Of a DNA stretch of 18,577 nt, positions 13,554 through 18,577 are shown one piece after another. The DNA comes from JBOHUX01 sp050734915 (GTDB lineage Bacteria; Chloroflexota; Dormibacteria; Dormibacterales; Dormibacteraceae), in the NCBI GenBank assembly GCA_050734915.1, contig JBOHUX010000028.1, forward strand, positions 1 through 18,577, written 5' to 3'. The notes under the pieces are model-generated. The model was given only the letters and a program-made list of their open reading frames with translations. It was not told the DNA's origin and did not search any database. Made by a program: the position numbers and the translations under genes. Position 1 is the first letter of the stretch, and each line of letters starts with the position of its first letter.

Positions 13554-15076
13554 GCGGCAGGGTGCCGAGCCGGCCCCGGGCGATCGCCTGGGCACGTCTG
13601 GGGCTGGCCGCCGGCGTGGTGGTGATCCGGCTCCCGACGCTCACCGAGCCGCGCTGGTACTCGGATGAGGGCTTCTTCTCCAGCATCGCTTGGGCGCTGT
13701 CCAAGGGCATGCCGCTCTACGCCCGCGTGTACGACAACAGCCCACCCGGCATCTACTGGATCTACCGGGGACTGCTCGCGCTGGGCGCCGGCGAGCATCA
13801 CTACGTCGTCCAGCTGGCGACCACGGCGGCGGTGATGGCGGCCGCGCTGCTCACCTTCGAGGTGGCGCGACGCGTGGCGGGGCTGCGGCCCGCGCTGCTG
13901 GCCGGCGGGCTCACGGCGCTGGCGATGTCACTGCCGACCCTGGACGGCGACCTCCTCAATGTCGAGATGGCGGCGCTGCCGTTCTTCCTGGCCGCCCTGC
14001 TCCTGGCGCTGAAGGGGGGCCGGCCCGCGAGCCTCGCCTCCGGTGCCCTCCTGGGCGCCGCGCTGCTCATCCGGCCCTCGTTCGCGTTCGACGGCCTGGC
14101 GCTGCTGGTGGCGCTGCTCTCCGTCCGCGGCGGGCGCCCCGCCCGCGTGGCGCTGACCGGCCTGGGAATCCTGGCCGTGCTCGGCACGGCCGCGCTGGCG
14201 CTCGCCCTCCAGGGCTCGCTGGCCTCCTACCAGAGGGTGGTGATGCCGTCCGACCATGCCTACCTGCTCTGGGCCAACCGAGGCACCCTGAACCCCCTCT
14301 ATGCCCGGCTCGGGGCGCTGGGCGCGGCGAGCCTGATCGGGCTCGCCCGAAGCCGCTCGAGCCAGGCGCGGCTGCTCTCGGTCTGGCTGCCGGCCAGTCT
14401 GGTGGGCGCCAGCCTCACGCCCCGCGAGCTGACCCACTACGTCCACGAGGTGATCCCGCCCCTGGCGGTGCTGGCGGCCGTCCTGGCCGTGCAGATTCGC
14501 TGGCGCTGGCTGGCCGCCCCGGCGGCGGTGGCGGGAGTCCTTGTCGCGGCCGAGGCGGCGCTCATCCTCCCCGCCCGGCAGACAGCGCTCATGAGCTCGA
14601 CCACGGCGCCCAGCCCCCTCCTCCACAACTTCGCCTTCCGGCAACTGCCCGGCTACTACGGCAACTGGGCCGCCTACGTCTCGGGGCGGGAGCCATGGTC
14701 CACCTACGTGGACGGCTTCCCAGGTCCCAAGGAGCCGCGCGAGGCGGACGTGGCGGCTCTGCGGAGGCTGGCCGCGGCGAGTGGCGCCCACACCCTGCTG
14801 GTGCTGGGAGACCGCCCCTGGCTGTACATCGAGAGCGGCCTGCGCCCGGCCACGGCCTACATCGGCCTCAACTCGGCGTTCTGGACCCTCCACGAGGGAC
14901 CTCGCCAGATCCATGCCGCGCTCGCCCGCGACTGCGCGGCCCTGGTCATCCTCTCAGATGACGCCCGGGGCTGGCGGTGGGATCTGCGCGATGACCACTA
15001 CCTGCGGGTGTCGGGAGGCCCCTGGCCCATCTTCCGGCCGCCGCGTCCTCCGCGGAGCTGCCACCCCTCGACCTGA
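13532..15076 (+). CDS. GT39-like membrane glycosyltransferase (dolichyl-phosphate-mannose mannosyltransferase family)
   Basis: This 514-residue polytopic protein has about ten hydrophobic segments in its first ~330 residues and a soluble C-terminal part (about 340-514). The first extracytoplasmic loop has WYSDEGFFSSIAWALSKG with the acidic pair D45/E46, then YDNSPPGIYWIYRG; this loop pattern is typical of GT-C enzymes (GT39/ArnT/PMT_2-like), which move sugars from polyprenyl phosphate donors to acceptors outside the membrane. RPSFAFDGLALL and TPRELTHYVHEVIPPLAVL (a conserved H-Y-x-x-E type segment) also fit. The acceptor is unknown. ATG at 13532 overlaps the exporter gene by 22 bases; GTG at 13562, nine bases after the exporter stop, is equally possible. 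Linkage to the exporter suggests a cell-envelope product, by inference only. Confidence 0.8.
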   Translation: MAGEPGLSGRVPSRPRAIAWARLGLAAGVVVIRLPTLTEPRWYSDEGFFSSIAWALSKGMPLYARVYDNSPPGIYWIYRGLLALGAGEHHYVVQLATTAAVMAAALLTFEVARRVAGLRPALLAGGLTALAMSLPTLDGDLLNVEMAALPFFLAALLLALKGGRPASLASGALLGAALLIRPSFAFDGLALLVALLSVRGGRPARVALTGLGILAVLGTAALALALQGSLASYQRVVMPSDHAYLLWANRGTLNPLYARLGALGAASLIGLARSRSSQARLLSVWLPASLVGASLTPRELTHYVHEVIPPLAVLAAVLAVQIRWRWLAAPAAVAGVLVAAEAALILPARQTALMSSTTAPSPLLHNFAFRQLPGYYGNWAAYVSGREPWSTYVDGFPGPKEPREADVAALRRLAAASGAHTLLVLGDRPWLYIESGLRPATAYIGLNSAFWTLHEGPRQIHAALARDCAALVILSDDARGWRWDLRDDHYLRVSGGPWPIFRPPRPPRSCHPST

Positions 15077-15095
15077 CGGGGAGGCCCGGGCCAGA

Positions 15096-15434
15096 TCAGG
15101 ACCGTCCGGTGCCGGCGCCTCCTGGTCCGGGGCCGGGCTCAGGCCCGGGCTTGGGCGCGCCCTTGCCGGAGGGTTCCGAGCTGCCGGTGGCGCGCCGCCC
15201 CTGGTAGCGCCGTTCCAGCTCCTCGGTCAGCCGGGCGCTGCCCGCGCTCAGCTCGCCCGGGCCTCGGACCGGGTCCGGCGGCGCCAAGGTGGCGAGTGGG
15301 ATGTCGCCGGCCGCCGGACGGTTCAGCTCGGTGGTGGGGTACCGCCGCCGGAGCAGGATCGAAGCCAGGGCGGCGCCCACCACCGCGCCCAGCACGAATC
15401 CGATCAGGAGACCGGCTGCCATCCGACCAAGCAT
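15096..15434 (-). CDS. Small single-span membrane protein, unknown
   Basis: This 112-residue protein has one N-terminal membrane helix (AAGLLIGFVLGAVVGAALAS, about 6-25) with small-residue G-xxx-G type spacing, then a basic RRR stop-transfer. A soluble region (about 29-80) includes a short charged helix, SARLTEELERRYQGRRA, and the tail is a Pro/Gly-rich low-complexity run. No family is recognised. Start is ATG at 15434 or the in-frame ATG at 15422. It lies 30 bases downstream of DoxX on the same strand, so the two are probably co-transcribed. Confidence 0.72.
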   Translation of the reverse strand: MLGRMAAGLLIGFVLGAVVGAALASILLRRRYPTTELNRPAAGDIPLATLAPPDPVRGPGELSAGSARLTEELERRYQGRRATGSSEPSGKGAPKPGPEPGPGPGGAGTGRS

Positions 15435-15464
15435 GGCGGATGTGGAGCGGCCTGTGGTCCCGGA

Positions 15465-16040
15465 TCAGGACGGCGTGGGCTGCCTGTGCTGCTCGGCTGC
15501 TGCCGGGGCACTCATGGTGGTGGTGGCCGGGGCCGGGCGCCTGGTCAACACATAGGCGACCCCGGCACCCGTGGCGCCCGCCAGCGCCACCGTCAGGCGC
15601 AGCGGCATCCTGACCCCCAGCATCCGGTCCAGCGACGCGCGTCCGGGACCGAGGATGGCGAGCGTGCCCCCGATGGCGATATTGGTGATCGGAAGCTCAG
15701 GACCACCCTTGCTGGCCCAGATCGGCTTGCCCCAATGGGCGCGGCCGGTGGCGACCGCCATCGGGGCCATGATCGCGATCGGACCCGCCATCGGGGCCAT
15801 GATCGCGATCGGACCCGCCGGCGAGGCGAGGCCGAGGATGGTGAGGAGCCCGCCCCCCAGCTCGGTCGCCGCGACCACCGGCGCCCACGCCGCCGGGGGG
15901 CTGATGCCGAGGGCGCCGAGCATCTTCTCGGTGCCCGCCCGGCCACCACCGCCGAACCACCCGAAGAGCTTCTGCGCACCGTGGCCGGCGAGCAGGCCGC
16001 CCAGCACCAGGCGCAGCCCGAGCAGAGCACCGTCCTTCAT
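15465..16040 (-). CDS. DoxX family membrane protein
   Basis: This 191-residue protein belongs to the DoxX family of four-helix membrane proteins. Helix one opens with LGLRLVLGGLLAGHGAQKLFGWFGG, whose core LRLVLGGLLAGHGAQKLF is the family hallmark; ATELGGGLLTILGLASP marks helix two, and AHWGKP is followed by helix four, which ends in LGPGRASLDRML. DoxX proteins are linked to terminal oxidase or thiosulfate:quinone activity in some organisms, and to redox stress in mycobacteria, but most members have no assigned role. Start is ATG at 16040 (MKDGALLG); an in-frame ATG at 16115 would add a non-hydrophobic 25-residue tail and is unlikely. A perfect 10-residue tandem duplication sits in helix three (see 15757-15816). 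The C-terminus has an additional hydrophobic segment and a polar tail. Confidence 0.9.
   Translation of the reverse strand: MKDGALLGLRLVLGGLLAGHGAQKLFGWFGGGGRAGTEKMLGALGISPPAAWAPVVAATELGGGLLTILGLASPAGPIAIMAPMAGPIAIMAPMAVATGRAHWGKPIWASKGGPELPITNIAIGGTLAILGPGRASLDRMLGVRMPLRLTVALAGATGAGVAYVLTRRPAPATTTMSAPAAAEQHRQPTPS
15757..15816 (-). repeat. 30-bp perfect tandem duplication inside DoxX
   Basis: Bases 15757-15786 are repeated exactly at 15787-15816, and three further matching bases follow to 15819. The frame is kept. On the protein it doubles the ten-residue unit GPIAIMAPMA in the third membrane segment, where family members normally have a single helix before the His-Trp motif. Confidence 0.93.
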
Positions 16041-16234
16041 CCCCCGATCTCCTTCGGACCCGCCCGGCGGCAGCCTTCGCGGCGCCCTGGTGATAGCATT
16101 GCTATACGATATCATGGCGTCCGATCGGGCGCCGCCGCCGCGTGGCAGCGGCGCTAAATCGAGGCTTTCAATGCTATTCTCAATACAGCGTTGATGTCTC
16201 TATACACGCAATCAGTTCGTGTAGGATTTCAATC
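16041..16234. promoter_or_regulatory. AT-richer divergent regulatory island
   Basis: This 194-base gap lies between the divergent DoxX and acyl-CoA dehydrogenase genes, and part of it (about 16090-16115 and 16160-16235) is much richer in A+T than the rest of the window. It holds the inverted repeat at 16091-16114 and a 15-base imperfect palindrome TCAA-N7-TTGA at 16180-16194. The motif TGCTAT recurs at 16100-16105 and 16171-16176 (ATTGCTATA and AATGCTATT). A weak promoter candidate for the dehydrogenase is TTCTCA (16177-16182) and TATACA (16201-16206), spaced 18. The ribosome site AGGA (16223-16226) is eight bases before the GTG start. Confidence 0.5.
16091..16114. promoter_or_regulatory. Inverted repeat, candidate operator
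   Basis: TGATA at 16091-16095 and TATCA at 16110-16114 are inverted around a 14-base centre that itself contains ATAGC-ATT-GCTAT (16093-16105). Nested symmetry of this size in a divergent promoter region suits a dimeric repressor, for example a TetR- or GntR-type regulator of fatty acid genes. No regulator gene is adjacent. Confidence 0.45.
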
Positions 16235-18178
16235 GTGAGCAGCCAGACCGTCACCGAGGAGAAGTCCCGCGAGGTCGCGGAGGCAGCCCGGGAGAGCGAG
16301 TGGACACGCCCCAGCTTCGGCAAGGAGCTGTTCATGGGCCGACTCCGGATCGACCTCATCCATCCCCACCCGCGGGTCACCGAGGAGCAGTGCGCCAAGG
16401 GCGACCCCTTCCTTGCCGAGCTGGCCGCCTTCCTCGGGGCGGAGGTCGACTTTCTCAGGATCGAGCGCGACGCCAAGATCCCGGACAGCGTGATCGCCGG
16501 GCTCCGGCGGCTGGGCTGCTTCGGAATGAAGATCCCGGAGGAATACGGCGGCCTCGGCCTCTCGCAGGTCTATTACAACCGCGCCCTGGAGCTGGCGGCG
16601 TCCGCCCACTCGTCCCTGGGCGCCCTGCTCAGCGCCCACCAATCGATCGGGGTCCCGCAGCCGCTCAAGCTCTTCGGCACCGAGGAGCAGAAGAAGCGGT
16701 TCCTGCCCCGGCTGGCCGCGGGGGAGATCAGCGCGTTCCTCCTCACCGAACCGGACGTGGGCAGCGATCCCGCCCGAATGAGCGCGACCGCGACCCCGGT
16801 CGAGGACGGCTCCGCCTACATCCTGAACGGCCTCAAGCTCTGGACGACCAACGGGGTCATCGCCGACCTGCTCGTGGTGATGGCGGCGGTGCCGGCTTCC
16901 GAGGGCCACCGGGGCGGCATCAGCGCTTTCGTGGTCGAGGCGAGCGCGCCCGGCGTGACGGTGCTGCGCCGCAACGAGTTCATGGGCATCCGGGGTATCG
17001 AGAACGGCGTCAGCAAGTTCGAGGATGTGCGCGTCCCGGCCGAGAACCTGATCGGGGGCGAGGGCCGGGGGCTGAAGATCGCGCTCGTCACCCTCAACAC
17101 CGGCCGTCTCTCGCTACCCGCCACCGCGGCTGCCGCCGCCAAGGCATCGCTCGCCATCTCCCGGGAGTGGTCGAACGAGCGCGTCCAGTGGGGCAAGCCG
17201 ATCGGCAAGCACGAGGCCATCGCGCAGAAGCTCGCCTTCATGGCCGGCGTCACCTTCGCGATCGAGGCGGTCACGGAGCTGGCCGGCGGGCTGGCGGACG
17301 AGGAGAGGAATGACATCCGGATCGAGGCGGCGCTGGCCAAGCTCTTCAGCTCGGAGATGGCCTGGACGGTGGCCGACGAGATGGTCCAGATCCGGGGCGG
17401 CCGGGGCTTCGAGACCGCCGCCTCCCTCAAGGCCCGAGGGGAGCGGCCGATTCCGGCCGAGATGATCCTTCGCGATCTGCGCATCGCCCGCATCTTCGAG
17501 GGCTCGACCGAGATCATGAAGCTCTTCATCGCGCGCGAGGCGGTGGACCGGCACCTCGAGGTGGCGGCGGGGATGCTCGACCCCAAGGTCGAGATGCCGG
17601 ACCGGGCCCGGGCGGCGGTGAAGGCGGCCGGCTTCTACTCACGCTGGTTCCCCGGCCTGACCGTGGGCAGAGGGCAGGTGCCGACTGCCTTCGACGAGTT
17701 CGGCCGCCTCGCCACCCATCTGCGCTTCGCCGAGCGCGCCTCCCGCAAGCTCGCGCGTTCGACCTTCTACGGGATGTCGCGCTGGCAGGCGCATCTGGAG
17801 CGCAAGCAGGCATTCCTGGGCCGGATCGTCGACGTCGGCGCCGAGCTGTTCGCGATCAGCGCCGCCTGCGTGCGGGCCCAGATGCTGATCGAGACCGACC
17901 CCGAGCACGGCGGCGGCGCCGCCGAGCTGGCCGACGTCTTCTGCCGGGGTGCGCGGCGGCGCGTGGACCGCCTCTTCCACGACCTCTGGCACAACGAGGA
18001 CGACTTCAACTACCGGATCGCGCAACGGGTTCTCGAGGGTCGCTACGCGTGGTCCGAGGCCGGGATCGTAGACCTCACGGGCGAGGGTCCGATGGTGGGC
18101 GTGCCCGAGGAGGCGGCCGAGGTGGTGGCCAAGGTCGCCTCGGAGAGCCGGACCCGACAGCGCCGCCGGGCGAGTTGA
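16235..18178 (+). CDS. fadE: Acyl-CoA dehydrogenase, FadE10-like (long form)
   Basis: This 647-residue FAD enzyme introduces the alpha-beta double bond in fatty acyl-CoA (first beta-oxidation step), passing electrons to ETF. From memory it matches mycobacterial FadE10: a leading segment (EWTRPSFGKELFMGRLRIDLIHPHP), the N-terminal helical domain (LGCFGMKIPEEYGGLGLSQV), the middle beta domain (SAFLLTEPDVGSDPARM, LWTTNGVIADLLVV) and the helical domain with GRLSLPATAAAAAKASL, ERVQWGKPIGKHEAI and the RIFEGSTEIMKLFIAREAV segment in which E422 takes the place of the catalytic base of medium-chain enzymes. About 200 extra C-terminal residues (after ~440) resemble the added helical domain of VLCAD-type enzymes, often membrane-associated. 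GTG at 16235 is chosen for its AGGA ribosome site; a start at 16142 would add a stretch without family likeness. Chain-length preference is not determinable. Confidence 0.94.
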   Translation: MSSQTVTEEKSREVAEAARESEWTRPSFGKELFMGRLRIDLIHPHPRVTEEQCAKGDPFLAELAAFLGAEVDFLRIERDAKIPDSVIAGLRRLGCFGMKIPEEYGGLGLSQVYYNRALELAASAHSSLGALLSAHQSIGVPQPLKLFGTEEQKKRFLPRLAAGEISAFLLTEPDVGSDPARMSATATPVEDGSAYILNGLKLWTTNGVIADLLVVMAAVPASEGHRGGISAFVVEASAPGVTVLRRNEFMGIRGIENGVSKFEDVRVPAENLIGGEGRGLKIALVTLNTGRLSLPATAAAAAKASLAISREWSNERVQWGKPIGKHEAIAQKLAFMAGVTFAIEAVTELAGGLADEERNDIRIEAALAKLFSSEMAWTVADEMVQIRGGRGFETAASLKARGERPIPAEMILRDLRIARIFEGSTEIMKLFIAREAVDRHLEVAAGMLDPKVEMPDRARAAVKAAGFYSRWFPGLTVGRGQVPTAFDEFGRLATHLRFAERASRKLARSTFYGMSRWQAHLERKQAFLGRIVDVGAELFAISAACVRAQMLIETDPEHGGGAAELADVFCRGARRRVDRLFHDLWHNEDDFNYRIAQRVLEGRYAWSEAGIVDLTGEGPMVGVPEEAAEVVAKVASESRTRQRRRAS

Positions 18179-18224
18179 GCTGAAGCCCCCGATCCACCGA
18201 TCTGCGTCGTCGATACCGGGTGAG
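18179..18224. other. Short convergent gap
   Basis: This 46-base gap separates the convergent acyl-CoA dehydrogenase and right-edge genes. No clear stem-loop with a T-run is visible, so no intrinsic terminator can be called. Confidence 0.5.
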
Positions 18225-18577
18225 TCAGGGGACTGCGCTGAGGCTGTAGGGGAGGTAGCGGCCGGCTCCCAGCCGCACGTACACGACCATGGCGCAGGCC
18301 GCGGACCCGTCCTGTGACCTCTCGGCGCCGGTCAGCGGGGCGGCGAGGACCGGCTCGCCCGACGGCGTGGTCAGGATCCGGGTGAGGCGGTTCGCGTCGG
18401 GGAAGGCGAGAATCTCAGGCCAGGTGACCACCTTGGTCCCGGCGAAGTAGCGCCGCCCGCACCAATCAACTCGCGGCGGCGGCCCCGATCCGAAGGAGAG
18501 AACCCCGAACTGGGCGCGGTCCTGCAGCTCCGGCCAGGCGAAGAGGTAGCCGGCGGCGAGGGCAGCGAGGGCGGCCG
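18225..18577 (-). CDS. Membrane-anchored protein of unknown function, 3' part (5' end outside window)
   Basis: The frame is open to the right edge; the first full codon on the minus strand begins at 18575, and about 116 residues are visible. The edge residues AALAALAAGYLFAWPEL suggest the end of an N-terminal membrane anchor, followed by an extracytoplasmic part with VDWCGRRYFAGTKVVTWPEI, PSGEPVLAAP and the end GAGRYLPYSLSAVP. Two cysteines (in DWCGRRY and AACAMVVYV) could form a disulfide. I do not recognise the family. A GTG at 18431 is internal and not the likely start, because the same frame stays open and protein-like upstream of it. The TGA lies 46 bases from the convergent dehydrogenase gene. 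Confidence 0.72.
   Translation of the reverse strand, partial: AALAALAAGYLFAWPELQDRAQFGVLSFGSGPPPRVDWCGRRYFAGTKVVTWPEILAFPDANRLTRILTTPSGEPVLAAPLTGAERSQDGSAACAMVVYVRLGAGRYLPYSLSAVP

Noticed and set aside
18179..18224. Bidirectional terminator between the convergent genes
   Set aside because: No convincing inverted repeat or T-run was found.
1..18577. CRISPR array, tRNA, rRNA, insertion sequence or prophage
   Set aside because: No regularly spaced repeats, no cloverleaf-like sequence, and no transposase, integrase or phage protein could be recognised.

Overview
This is a GC-rich bacterial chromosomal window (roughly 70% G+C by eye). Genes are tightly packed, with many 1-4 base overlaps, GTG/TTG starts and TGA stops. 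Gene content (DesK/DesR-type two-component pair, PiT plus DUF47, heterodimeric ABC exporter, mycobacterial FadE10-like acyl-CoA dehydrogenase, DoxX) suggests a Gram-positive or Terrabacteria lineage such as Chloroflexota, Dormibacterota or deep Actinomycetota. That placement is an inference and is weak. I saw no rRNA, tRNA, CRISPR array, insertion sequence or phage gene.

Layout. 2-1074 (+): the 3' end of a histidine kinase and its LuxR-type response regulator. 1106-3686 (-): HMG-CoA lyase, acetyl-CoA acetyltransferase and a VOC protein, which look like the end of leucine/isovalerate or ketone-body catabolism. 3735-7076 (-): a Cys4 small protein, glycerol-3-phosphate dehydrogenase, PiT phosphate transporter and its DUF47 partner, nearly all start-to-stop coupled. 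7298-7570 (-): a small gene that I read as a SelW-like (Rdx) selenoprotein, with an in-frame UGA at the Sec position of a Cys-Val-Pro-Sec motif and a SECIS-like hairpin just behind it. 7692-8745 (+): two GNAT acetyltransferases. 8749-9768 (-): a secreted protein of unknown function. 10000-15076 (+): two ABC exporter half-transporters forming a heterodimer with one degenerate ATP site, then a GT39-like membrane protein. 15096-16040 (-): DoxX and a small membrane protein. 16235-18178 (+): a FadE10-like acyl-CoA dehydrogenase behind an AT-richer regulatory island. 18225-18577 (-): the 3' part of a membrane-anchored unknown protein.

How the genes work together. PiT and DUF47 import phosphate, and GlpD feeds glycerol 3-phosphate into glycolysis. 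HMG-CoA lyase and thiolase finish ketogenic carbon breakdown to acetyl-CoA, and the acyl-CoA dehydrogenase at the other end is also a beta-oxidation enzyme. The most notable item is the selenoprotein, which ordinary gene calling would miss because its reading frame is broken by UGA. UGA is the normal stop for 18 of the 20 genes read here, so a general change of genetic code is not the explanation.
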